DNA of 64,000 nucleotides from Actinomycetes bacterium (GTDB lineage Bacteria; Actinomycetota; Acidimicrobiia; Acidimicrobiales; JAMCPL01): positions 28,097 through 92,096 of the forward strand of contig JAJZWU010000006.1 of assembly GCA_021846515.1 (NCBI GenBank), written 5' to 3'. The position numbers were made by a program, and so were the translations under genes. This document shows, piece by piece, positions 47,102-55,959 of this stretch (within the stretch, counting starts at the first letter, position 1; each line of letters begins with the position of its first letter). The notes under the pieces are model-generated. The model was given only the letters and a program-made list of their open reading frames with translations, made no database searches and was not told the origin of the DNA.

Positions 47102-47953
47102 GTGGAAGGCAGAGAGGCACCACAACAATATGATCCATCCGGACAAAGAGGTTCTGGGCAGGTAGGCCAAAAAGCGGAAGAGATGCTTGCCCAATGGCTG
47201 ATTGAGGACCCACCTGATACTGCTCTATTCCTGGATTTTGACGGGACCATGTCGGAGATAGTGCCCAATCCGGCCAGTGCGCAGCCCCTACCGGGTATTC
47301 CGGCTCTGCTTGGCCGGCTTGCTGCTCGATTGGCAGTCGTTGGGGTAGTCTCAGGTAGATCGCTTAGCTTCCTGCAAGAGCGGCTGGACGGAGTGAGCGG
47401 CAATGTGATATTTGCCGGTTCGTACGGGCTTGAACTGTCATTGGCGGGAAAAATACTGGCCGATCCGATAATAACTCCATGGGAGAATAAAATTAGACAG
47501 GCTCACGAAGATGTCGCCAGAGAAAAACTGTCCAACGTCTTTGTAGAGGATAAGGGAGTCGGCTTTGCGTTACACTGGCGAGGTCACCCTGAGGAATCTG
47601 TCAGGGCAAAAAAAGTGGCTACCAGGATTGCTGCTGCTTACGGCCTCGAATTGCAACCCGGCAAGATGGCAATAGAGCTGAGGGCTCCAGTCAGCATAGA
47701 CAAGGGCAGTACGGTACTAAAGCTGGTAACCGGACAGAGTAGGGTGTGTTATGTCGGTGACGACGAAGGAGACCTCAGGGCATACGATGCACTGGACACG
47801 CTTGCATCACTGCACAATACTATTGTACAGAAGGTTGCAGTTGACAGTCCGGAGATACCTGTCGAGCTATATAGTAGAGCTGACCTGCTTCTGGAAGGGC
47901 CAGCCAGTCTGGCCAGAACATTGGCCATGGCAGTAGATATCACGTTGTCATGA
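47102..47953 (+). CDS. otsB: Trehalose-6-phosphate phosphatase
   Basis: HAD-superfamily phosphatase, second step of OtsAB trehalose synthesis. Motif I FLDFDGTMSEI (about residue 43), motif II in VVGVVSGRSLSFL, FAGSYGLEL, the basic KMAIELRAPVSIDKGS and motif III YVGDDEGDLRAY. 283 residues. The first 35 residues are not conserved. TAAGAT lies 6 nt before the GTG, so probably leaderless; ATG 47184 is an alternative. The matching otsA lies 8 kb away on the other strand. Confidence 0.88.
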   Translation: MEGREAPQQYDPSGQRGSGQVGQKAEEMLAQWLIEDPPDTALFLDFDGTMSEIVPNPASAQPLPGIPALLGRLAARLAVVGVVSGRSLSFLQERLDGVSGNVIFAGSYGLELSLAGKILADPIITPWENKIRQAHEDVAREKLSNVFVEDKGVGFALHWRGHPEESVRAKKVATRIAAAYGLELQPGKMAIELRAPVSIDKGSTVLKLVTGQSRVCYVGDDEGDLRAYDALDTLASLHNTIVQKVAVDSPEIPVELYSRADLLLEGPASLARTLAMAVDITLS

Positions 47954-48011
47954 CGGTCGATGCTACGATATCGCCAGATGGACACTACAGCTAAAGGCAG
48001 TCAGTAGAGCT

Positions 48012-48749
48012 TTGAGTACCATAACAGCCGGTGGCGCTACTCTGCTTGTCGTAGATGATGATCCAGGTCTTTTGAAAGCGCTGCGACGCGCCCTTACACT
48101 CCACGGATTCAACGTCGACACCACCATCACAGGTCAGGGTGCTATCGATTACCTTAGCATAGAACATCCTGATGCGATTATTCTCGACGTATCTATTCCA
48201 GATCCGGACGGTCTTGAAATATGTCGTAGATTGAGGATGTCAGGAGACACTACTCCTGTGCTGATGCTGACAGCACGTGATGCAGTTTCAGATAGAGTGG
48301 AAGGGCTTGATGCCGGAGCAGACGACTATCTGATCAAGCCATTTGCCCTTGAGGAATTGCTGGCGAGAGTGCGCGCGCTCCTGAGGCGCATTACTCCAAC
48401 GGATCCGGAAGTACTACGCTATGCTGATCTGGAATGCAATACGGCCACGAGAATAGTAACCAGAGCAGGCGAAAACATAGCACTGACCAGAACCGAGTTC
48501 AGGCTTCTGGAACTCTTGATGCAACATGGTGAGAGAGTGCTTTCACGTGAGATGATCTCAAATGAAGTATGGGAGTATGACTTCGGCCCTGCCTCGAATT
48601 CGCTGGACGTGTATATAAGCTACCTACGGCACAAGACTGAGCTGCATGGCAAGCCCAGGCTCATACAGACAGTAAGGGGAGTCGGTTACGTTCTGAGAAG
48701 CGTAGGGGAAGAACCTGGCTACGGTGGCAATCAGGAAACGACCTCATGA
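48012..48749 (+). CDS. OmpR-family response regulator (MprA-like)
   Basis: Receiver domain with acidic pair DDDPGLLKAL, phospho-accepting aspartate in AIILDVSIPDPDG (about D59), MLTARD and LIKPFA. It is followed by a winged-helix domain with LTRTEFRLLELLMQ and NSLDVYISYLRHKTE. The start is TTG with a weak ribosome site. The kinase gene follows 29 nt later, and the pair probably controls the RND genes downstream. Confidence 0.92.
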   Translation: MSTITAGGATLLVVDDDPGLLKALRRALTLHGFNVDTTITGQGAIDYLSIEHPDAIILDVSIPDPDGLEICRRLRMSGDTTPVLMLTARDAVSDRVEGLDAGADDYLIKPFALEELLARVRALLRRITPTDPEVLRYADLECNTATRIVTRAGENIALTRTEFRLLELLMQHGERVLSREMISNEVWEYDFGPASNSLDVYISYLRHKTELHGKPRLIQTVRGVGYVLRSVGEEPGYGGNQETTS

Positions 48750-48778
48750 AGCATTACCCGCAGCAGGAACTTCTATAG

Positions 48779-50161
48779 ATGTCGCCAATAACCCGGCAGG
48801 GTTTAAGCTGGAGAGCAAAGGTGATTATGGCGGTAGCAATAGCAGTACTGGCCGGTGTGCTGTTGTCATCTGCAACTATCTATATCGTTGTACGTCACGA
48901 TCTTTATCATAGGGTGGATGCAGCGCTCCGCAGAGAGGATGACCTCGTGCTGCAGCATGGCATTAGTGAAATAGTTAAGCCACGCAAAGCTACGCTTGCC
49001 CGCCTCGCCGAGTTGCCTACCTTGGTGCAGCTGGTAAACGGCAAAGGAGATGTCATTGCGGCGCAGAATGCCAGCGTCCATCTTCCAGTTACCAGGCTGT
49101 CTCGCCGGGTTGCAGAAGGAAATGGCCGTATAAACGCCTCCTTCGACAACCTCACTATTTCGGGCATCCCGGTCAGGATGCTGGTCGCACCATACGGTAA
49201 CGGGGAAGCTGTCGAGGTTGTCAAGCCGGTCGGATCTATCCAGAACGAACTTGATCGCTTGCTGATAGTACTCATAGTAGTAAGTTCCACGGGTGTGCTG
49301 TTTGCGCTACTTCTTGGATTGGTGGTGGCTGGGGCAGCTCTCAAACCGATCAAGAGGCTTACCCGTGCGGTAGAGAGAGTCGAGAAGACCGGCGACTTAC
49401 ACGAACGAATCGAGGTGGGCAAGCTGGATGAAATCGGGCGGCTGGCTCATGCCCTTAATTCGATGCTTGGTGTCCTGGAGGCTACACAACAAGCCCAGCG
49501 CCAGCTTGTTGCAGATGCCTCACACGAGCTACGGACACCGTTGGCAGGTTTGCGGACAAACGTAGAGGTACTGGCCGAAAATAAGCTGATACCACCTGAC
49601 GAACGCGCCCAGCTGGTGGATGACATACGCATGCAGTTTGACAACCTGGCCCTGCTCGTCGGCGACCTGGTTGATCTTGCACGTGAAGATGAGGGCGCAG
49701 GATCAGGTGGGCTATACGAGGTTATAGCTCTTGACGATATAGTAATGACATGTGTCAACCGCTTGAAATTGGCCTATCCGGGTATCCTGCTGGAAAGCAG
49801 CGTCGAGGTCACTCCAATCAGGGGGTCAAGGGCAAGGCTGGAAAGGGCGGTATTTAACATACTCGACAATGCAGCCAAATGGAGCCCCAATGGCAAGCCT
49901 ATCGAAGTCGGCCTGGTAGGCAACAAGCTTGTCGTCCGCGACAGCGGCCCCGGTATGTCGCCCCATGACCTTGAACATGCATTCGACAGGTTTTATCGGG
50001 GGCAGGCATCGAGGCAGGTGCCTGGGTTTGGGTTGGGGCTCGCAATTACGCACCGGGTAGTAGAATCTCACGGTTGCGACATCACGATAGAAAGCGAGCT
50101 GGGCAGCCATACACTTGTCACTGTTGACTTCTCACCGGCATCTGTAGCCAGTAGCACATAG
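48779..50161 (+). CDS. Sensor histidine kinase (MprB-like)
   Basis: Two membrane helices (about 14-36 and 160-183) flank an extracellular sensor region. Then come a HAMP domain, the H-box DASHELRTPLAG (about H242), N-box NILDNAAKWSPNG, G1 VVRDSGPGMS and G2 GFGLGLAI. A standard class I kinase, 460 residues. Cell-envelope stress sensing is a guess from the neighbouring pump. Confidence 0.92.
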   Translation: MSPITRQGLSWRAKVIMAVAIAVLAGVLLSSATIYIVVRHDLYHRVDAALRREDDLVLQHGISEIVKPRKATLARLAELPTLVQLVNGKGDVIAAQNASVHLPVTRLSRRVAEGNGRINASFDNLTISGIPVRMLVAPYGNGEAVEVVKPVGSIQNELDRLLIVLIVVSSTGVLFALLLGLVVAGAALKPIKRLTRAVERVEKTGDLHERIEVGKLDEIGRLAHALNSMLGVLEATQQAQRQLVADASHELRTPLAGLRTNVEVLAENKLIPPDERAQLVDDIRMQFDNLALLVGDLVDLAREDEGAGSGGLYEVIALDDIVMTCVNRLKLAYPGILLESSVEVTPIRGSRARLERAVFNILDNAAKWSPNGKPIEVGLVGNKLVVRDSGPGMSPHDLEHAFDRFYRGQASRQVPGFGLGLAITHRVVESHGCDITIESELGSHTLVTVDFSPASVASST

Positions 50162-50253
50162 TTTCCTCTAAAATAAAAACCTTGGCGAAAAATTAAAGAA
50201 GTTATTATGTCCTCTTAATCTATTTTTAATGTCGATGGTGTTTAATTACCTAT

Positions 50254-51996
50254 ATGAAGGAAGGCATAGAGACAGGAAAACCGGCTGGCAAACACTCCGA
50301 CTCTCAGGAAACTGAGGTTGAATCTCCTTCCTTCTGGGCATTTTTGCCCTTTTGGGCTAGGAGATTTGTAAATAGTTTCTCCCGGCTGACCAGGAAGACG
50401 AGACTGGTGGCGATAGGGTTGGGGCATAGGATTATTACTGCCTGCCGCCGTTCAATATGGCCCACAAGTCCCACCAGTCGCACGAGTCGCACGAAGCTGG
50501 CAGCGATAATGCTGGTGGTAATAGTACTTGGTACGGGAGTGGGGCTGGGTGCGAGCTCGATTGCATTTGCCGGATCTGGAGGCGGAGCACACCATGGAGC
50601 ACACCATGGCAAGCACGGTAAAAAAGGTAAAAAAGGCCACCATAAGCTGAGCGGCGTCAGCTCCGTCATAGCCGCATCGGCCGTATCCGGGACAGCCACT
50701 TACCAGTTAACTCTTTCCGGAACAGTTTCGCCAAAAGCCACACTGACTATCGCAGCCACAAACTCAGGCACAGTGACAGCAGTAGATGTGAGTACAGGCC
50801 AGACGGTACAAGCAGGCCAGGCCGTGGCAACGGTCACCAGCCCCACGCTTGCCGGGCAACTTGCGGTTGCTCAGACCATTTTGCAAAATGCACAGACCAA
50901 TAACTCAGCCAACCAGCAGGGGGCAATCATTGCCGCTCAGGCAGGCGTTTCAAAGGCGCAGGCTGGACTCGATCAAGCGCAATTTTCACTTGACAATGCA
51001 GAGAGAGCCGAGCAGACAGCCCAGACAGATGCTTCCGAAACCTCAAGCGACAGCGACAGCACTTCAAGCGATCAAACTGCACTGGGCACGGCGCAGCAGA
51101 ACGTAATCCTGGCTCAAGCCAACCTCAACGCTGCCCAGGATGCTATGACCGAAGCACAGAACCAGCTCTCGCAGGCGCAAAACCCCACACCTGCCACTGC
51201 ACTTATCCAGGCACAAGCTCAAGTTCAGTTGCTGCAGTCCGAAATTGCCCAAGAGACAGTCAGGGCACCCTTTGCCGGGGTAGTGGTTTCCGTTCCGGCC
51301 GTAACCGGGCAACAGGTGGGAGCGGGAACCGCCCTGGCTACACTGGATACGGCAACCCTGATTATAAATACCCCACTGTCGCAGCAGGATCTTGCTCTTG
51401 TGCATACCGGTGAGGAGGCAACTGCTTCTGTGGCCGGGGCGTCCGGAACCTTGCCACTCACGGTACAGGCAGTGGCGCCCTCCGGTAATCCCGGTTCGCT
51501 TACCTTTGGCGTCACCTTTGCAGTGACAGCGCCAACGCAACCGGCATGGCTTCTTCCAGGTGAATCTGCTGTGGTAAACGTGACAACCAAGAAATATTCG
51601 CCGGCTGTGTTGATTCCGGCTGAAGCCATAGTTAGCATAAACGGTACGCCGCAGGTATTCGAGATACATTCCAATCACACGGTTTCATTAAGCAACGTAA
51701 CACCTGGAGTATCGGACGGTACTACAACGATGGTGAGCGGTCTGACCGCCGGAACGTTGGTAGTTGCAGTAGGGCAGACCTACCTGGCAAACGGTGGCCG
51801 CGTAAAGATAAGTAGCAGCATACCGGTGGCATCAACCGTTGTAGGCACTGCAGTTGCCGGCCTTGCCAATATAACTACTACGTTGCCCAGCCCCACTTCG
51901 ACAGCAAAGAAGGGCGGTAAGGGAGGCGGGGGTGCAGGTGCAGGAGGCGGGGGTGGGGGAGGTCTCGGTGGGCTGGGTGGCGGCAAAAAGGGCTGA
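50254..51996 (+). CDS. RND-type periplasmic adaptor (membrane fusion protein)
   Basis: A membrane helix (about 82-105) follows a long basic N-terminus. Then a His/Lys-rich stretch (GAHHGAHHGKHGKKGKKGHH), a biotinyl-lipoyl half (VDVSTGQTVQAGQAVATV), a coiled-coil hairpin (about 205-320, with a Ser/Asp insert), the second lipoyl half (VRAPFAGVVVSVPAVTGQQV), beta-barrel domains and a glycine-rich lysine tail. It starts 92 nt after the kinase gene; TTAAT elements upstream could be regulator sites. It partners the RND pump 16 nt downstream. Confidence 0.85.
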   Translation: MKEGIETGKPAGKHSDSQETEVESPSFWAFLPFWARRFVNSFSRLTRKTRLVAIGLGHRIITACRRSIWPTSPTSRTSRTKLAAIMLVVIVLGTGVGLGASSIAFAGSGGGAHHGAHHGKHGKKGKKGHHKLSGVSSVIAASAVSGTATYQLTLSGTVSPKATLTIAATNSGTVTAVDVSTGQTVQAGQAVATVTSPTLAGQLAVAQTILQNAQTNNSANQQGAIIAAQAGVSKAQAGLDQAQFSLDNAERAEQTAQTDASETSSDSDSTSSDQTALGTAQQNVILAQANLNAAQDAMTEAQNQLSQAQNPTPATALIQAQAQVQLLQSEIAQETVRAPFAGVVVSVPAVTGQQVGAGTALATLDTATLIINTPLSQQDLALVHTGEEATASVAGASGTLPLTVQAVAPSGNPGSLTFGVTFAVTAPTQPAWLLPGESAVVNVTTKKYSPAVLIPAEAIVSINGTPQVFEIHSNHTVSLSNVTPGVSDGTTTMVSGLTAGTLVVAVGQTYLANGGRVKISSSIPVASTVVGTAVAGLANITTTLPSPTSTAKKGGKGGGGAGAGGGGGGGLGGLGGGKKG

Positions 51997-52012
51997 CAGG
52001 GGAACCCATACG

Positions 52013-55000
52013 ATGCGGTTTAACCTTACCTCGCTATCGGTTAGAAGACCGGTAACCATTATCATGATCCTGGGCTTTTTCGTCGTTTTCGGCATGGTGG
52101 CATTCACCAGGTTGCCGGTCAGGCGCTTACCAAATATAAACTTCCCCTACCTGCGCATCTCCGTATCCGACCCGGGAACAAACGCCGCTACGGTGGCAGG
52201 CACAGTTACCAACCCCATAGAAAAAGCGCTCTCATCCGAAACCGGCATAGTTACCATGGTAGGCACCTCGTCACCGGGACGCTCATCTGTTTCCATAGAG
52301 TTCACCGGGGGTACCAACATAGACCAGAAGGCAGCCAGCGTGTCTCTCGCTCTGCAGAAGTTGGCAAGGTCGCTCCCGTCCACCGCAAGCGCACCTTCGA
52401 TACTGAAGGCCAATCCGAATGCACTGCCCATGATGAACATCGCCATCTCGGGTCCTCTGGCATCATCGCAACTTTTCAACCTGGCATCCACCCTTGTAGC
52501 GCCAACGTTACAGGAGATACCCGGAGTAGCTCAGGTCACAGTGGTAGGAGGGCGACCTCAAGAAGTAACCGTCAATGTCTCCAGTACTGCGCTGGAGACA
52601 TATGGCGTATCCATGAGCCAGATAGTAGGCGCCATGCATGCTCAGAATACTTCTGTCACCGGCGGAGTTACCGTAATCGGCGAGCACGAACTCCTTGCTC
52701 GAGTACACGGTGGCTACAGTTCGGTAGCCCAGCTGGCGGCACTGCCCATTGCCTCCCGCCCGGGTGGCAGTATCCTTCTCGGTAATGTAGCCAGCGTCAC
52801 TCAGGGGCTGGGCCAGCAGCAATCGGCTGCTACGCTCAATGGCAAGCCGGCAGTCGGTCTGGTTGTGGATGCTTCGTCCACCGCCAATTCCCTTCAAGTA
52901 GACACGGCGATAAAATCAGCTCTCGCCAGCCTCCAGGGAAAGCTCCCTCCGGGAGTTTCCAGTACCGTCACAGGTGATGTAACCAACTATGTAAGAGGAG
53001 CTCTTTCAAACGTCGAGCTCGACCTATTCCTGGGCATATTCATAGCAGCTCTCGTCCTGCTGGTATTCCTGCACAGGTTGGCGAATACAGCAATAATTAT
53101 GCTTGCCATACCTGTATCACTTATCTCTACTTTCCTCGTCATGTACTTCCTTCACTTCAGCCTTGACCTTATCTCGCTGATGGCGCTGTCGCTTCTTATA
53201 GGAATACTGGTTGACGATTCTATCGTAGTACTTGAGAATATAAATCGGCACAGGGCAATGGGTAAATCACCCGCAGATGCTGCCGTGGATGGCAGGATGG
53301 AAATAGGAGCGGCAGCGGTGGCGATCACACTGACCGATGTCGTAGTCTATGCTCCGGTGGCTTTTGTCTCCGGTAACGTTGGCCAGCTCTTCAGAGAGTT
53401 TGGCCTTACTATTGTTGCCGCTACCCTCTTTTCGCTTATCGTATCCTTTACCCTGACACCCATGCTCGCTTCCCGGTGGCTCGGCAAAAGGAACGCCGCA
53501 GATATGGCAACCGGTGAAAACGAGCAGGGAGATGCCGGCCAAACTGGAGGTCAAACTGGGTGGAGCACTCAGAAGGTAAAAGTGAGCAGGGGCAGGATCG
53601 CAAGATTCGGCGATATGCTGGGAGCACGGTTCGACGCGGGGTTTGAATGGATGCGTGAGCATTACCGCTCTGTAGTGAGGTGGGCGCTCAGGCACCGTAT
53701 CACTGTTCTGGCCGTTGCGGTATCTTCAATAGTCGTAAGCGTTCTCATCGTCACTTCCGGCGTTATTCCCACAACTTTTGTTCCTCCTGAAGACAACGGC
53801 GTGGTATCCGTAAAGGCCACCCTGCCGCCCGGTACGCCACTGGCAACCGATCAGGCCACACTTGCAGCTTTCTCAAAAAAGCTGCAGAAACTGCCTGGGG
53901 TAAAGGATGTATTCGTCTCCGCCGGATACAGTGGAGGGTCGGGGTCGGGGCATAATCTTGGGCAAATTACGCTGGATCTCGGTCCCCGTGGCAGCAGGCC
54001 ACCGATCAAGACATATGCAAAACGCGTTACAGCAATGGAGCGTAAGTATCCCGGCCTGGTTGCGCACGCTCACGTAAGCAACCCCTTTGTGGCAGGTGGC
54101 TCTCGAGCTGCCACTGTTTCTGTAGTAGGTCCCAGCCTGAATGAGTTGGAGAGCATAGCTACATCCATAACCAACGCAGCAGAAAAAAATCCAGCTATCT
54201 CGCAAGTATCCAATAATATTCCCACTCCCACTCCGGAACTGGCAATAAATATCAACCACGCCGCGGCGGCTTACCTGGGAGTGACCACATCTACCATCGG
54301 AGCCGCTGTCTCCTCCGTGCTTGGGGGAGTCACGGTACCTCCACTGATCACGTCTTCGACTGCACCATCGGAGCCGGTAGTATTGCAGATAGACGGTGGG
54401 GCAAAATTCACACCGGCTGAGTTGTCCTCGATACCGATACCAACCGGGCACGGTACCGTACCGCTATCCACGGTAGCCAATCTCACTGAGACACCGGGGC
54501 CGAGCAGCATCGTACAGATCGATCGGGAGTACGCAGTCTCCATCTCTGCATCGAGTGTCTCCGGCAATTCAGGCCCCGCGGCAACAGCTCTCATGAGCGC
54601 AGCAAAATCTGTGGGATTGCCATCGGGATATGCGCTGCAGGTTGGCGGTGAGGCATTGGCTCAGACCAGGGCATTCGGCCCGCTCATAGGAGCATTGCTG
54701 CTCTCCGTATTGCTTGTGTATATGCTGCTTGCCGCGCTGTACGAATCGCTGCTGGATCCACTCTCCGTCATGCTGGCAGTGCCTCTTGCAACCGTCGGAG
54801 CTCTTCTGGCGCTGTGGGCATCCGGATTGTCGATATCAATCTTTGCGCTCCTGGCGATGATCATGCTTATGGGACTCGTAGCGAAGAACTCGATCCTGCT
54901 GGTAGATTATACCAAGACACTGCGCAAGCGCGGATACTCGCGTAACGATGCACTTGTTGAATCGGGAGCTACCAGGATCAGACCTATACTGATGACGACG

Positions 55001-55249
55001 GCTACGATGGTCGGCGCCATGTTGCCGCTCGCTCTCTCGACAGGGGTAGGAGCTTCCGAAAGAATGCCGATTGGAACTGTTCTGGTCGGTGGGCTCCTCT
55101 CTTCTACCATGCTGTCGCTGCTGGTGGTTCCGGTACTGTACTCTTACGTGGACGATGCCGCCAAGCTAATCGGCAGGATATTCAGATACAGGACCAATTC
55201 CGTTCCCGTGGCTGAGCACAGTCAGGCAGAAATGAACCAGGCGACCTGA
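52013..55249 (+). CDS. RND family (HAE1/AcrB-like) efflux transporter
   Basis: A 1078-residue inner-membrane pump with twelve membrane helices and two large outer loops. The proton-relay residues are intact: the Asp pair in LIGILVDDSIVVLENI (TM4) and the lysine in GLVAKNSILLVDY (TM10). This is the AcrB/HAE1 architecture, not the MmpL type usual in actinobacteria. The real start is ATG 52013 (MRFNLTSLSVRRPVT); the ORF track start lies inside the adaptor gene. Substrates unknown. Confidence 0.9.
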   Translation: MRFNLTSLSVRRPVTIIMILGFFVVFGMVAFTRLPVRRLPNINFPYLRISVSDPGTNAATVAGTVTNPIEKALSSETGIVTMVGTSSPGRSSVSIEFTGGTNIDQKAASVSLALQKLARSLPSTASAPSILKANPNALPMMNIAISGPLASSQLFNLASTLVAPTLQEIPGVAQVTVVGGRPQEVTVNVSSTALETYGVSMSQIVGAMHAQNTSVTGGVTVIGEHELLARVHGGYSSVAQLAALPIASRPGGSILLGNVASVTQGLGQQQSAATLNGKPAVGLVVDASSTANSLQVDTAIKSALASLQGKLPPGVSSTVTGDVTNYVRGALSNVELDLFLGIFIAALVLLVFLHRLANTAIIMLAIPVSLISTFLVMYFLHFSLDLISLMALSLLIGILVDDSIVVLENINRHRAMGKSPADAAVDGRMEIGAAAVAITLTDVVVYAPVAFVSGNVGQLFREFGLTIVAATLFSLIVSFTLTPMLASRWLGKRNAADMATGENEQGDAGQTGGQTGWSTQKVKVSRGRIARFGDMLGARFDAGFEWMREHYRSVVRWALRHRITVLAVAVSSIVVSVLIVTSGVIPTTFVPPEDNGVVSVKATLPPGTPLATDQATLAAFSKKLQKLPGVKDVFVSAGYSGGSGSGHNLGQITLDLGPRGSRPPIKTYAKRVTAMERKYPGLVAHAHVSNPFVAGGSRAATVSVVGPSLNELESIATSITNAAEKNPAISQVSNNIPTPTPELAININHAAAAYLGVTTSTIGAAVSSVLGGVTVPPLITSSTAPSEPVVLQIDGGAKFTPAELSSIPIPTGHGTVPLSTVANLTETPGPSSIVQIDREYAVSISASSVSGNSGPAATALMSAAKSVGLPSGYALQVGGEALAQTRAFGPLIGALLLSVLLVYMLLAALYESLLDPLSVMLAVPLATVGALLALWASGLSISIFALLAMIMLMGLVAKNSILLVDYTKTLRKRGYSRNDALVESGATRIRPILMTTATMVGAMLPLALSTGVGASERMPIGTVLVGGLLSSTMLSLLVVPVLYSYVDDAAKLIGRIFRYRTNSVPVAEHSQAEMNQAT

Positions 55250-55298
55250 ATAAGGAAACCTCAATAAAAAGATATAAAGACATAGAGAAAGGAAACAA

Positions 55299-55949
55299 AT
55301 GATCATACATAGGCTAAGAATAATGAGTAATTCAATTGCAGGCAAAGCCAAAACCAAGGCTATGGGCAAAGCCGTAGGCGGATTCACCCTCATCGGGGTG
55401 CTGTCCATGGGAGTTGCAGCCTGCTCGTCGAGCACAACTCCCTCCGTTACCGCAAAAGTGCCGACCGCTACAAGTGCGTCCTCAACTCATAAAAAGGGAT
55501 TGAGTGGCATAGTGGCAGGGCTTTCTCCGCAGGGATTTACACTTACCCTGAAGTCATCCACCTTGAAGGTGACACTCAGCAGTTCCACCAAATACAGAGA
55601 TAATGGCCTTGCTGCAGGTTACTCGGCACTGGCAAACGGTGATCATGTCCGGGTCATCCTGATGAAGGGATCTTCCAGCTCGACAGCGAAAGAGGTAACT
55701 ATCATTCCTCCAAGTGCAACCGGTAAGATATCGGCTGTATTACCGACCGGTTTCACCATGACCACCAAATCGGGTAGCACGGACACCGTGGTAACCGGAA
55801 GTACCACCGTCTATTCGGAGGCAGGCCATCCATCATCTGCTGCATCGCTGCACGCTGGAGAAAGGGTGAAGGTAACCGGTTCAGCTACCTCAAGTGGATC
55901 GATAGCCGCCACTCGTGTACTGATCCTGAAGGGACACAAGAAGGGCTGA
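55299..55949 (+). CDS. DUF5666-like lipoprotein linked to the RND operon
   Basis: Lipobox in VLSMGVAAC, then a Ser/Thr linker and two copies of a short beta domain: LSGIVAGLSPQGFTLTLKSS and ATGKISAVLPTGFTMTTKSG. Each is followed by a hydrophobic strand and a LANGDHVRVI / LHAGERVKVTG element, the DUF5666 pattern. AAAGGAAAC precedes the ATG. Close downstream position suggests a role with the pump or its sensor; unproven. It ends 10 nt from the end of otsA on the other strand. Confidence 0.7.
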   Translation: MIIHRLRIMSNSIAGKAKTKAMGKAVGGFTLIGVLSMGVAACSSSTTPSVTAKVPTATSASSTHKKGLSGIVAGLSPQGFTLTLKSSTLKVTLSSSTKYRDNGLAAGYSALANGDHVRVILMKGSSSSTAKEVTIIPPSATGKISAVLPTGFTMTTKSGSTDTVVTGSTTVYSEAGHPSSAASLHAGERVKVTGSATSSGSIAATRVLILKGHKKG

Positions 55950-55959
55950 TAAACATCAT

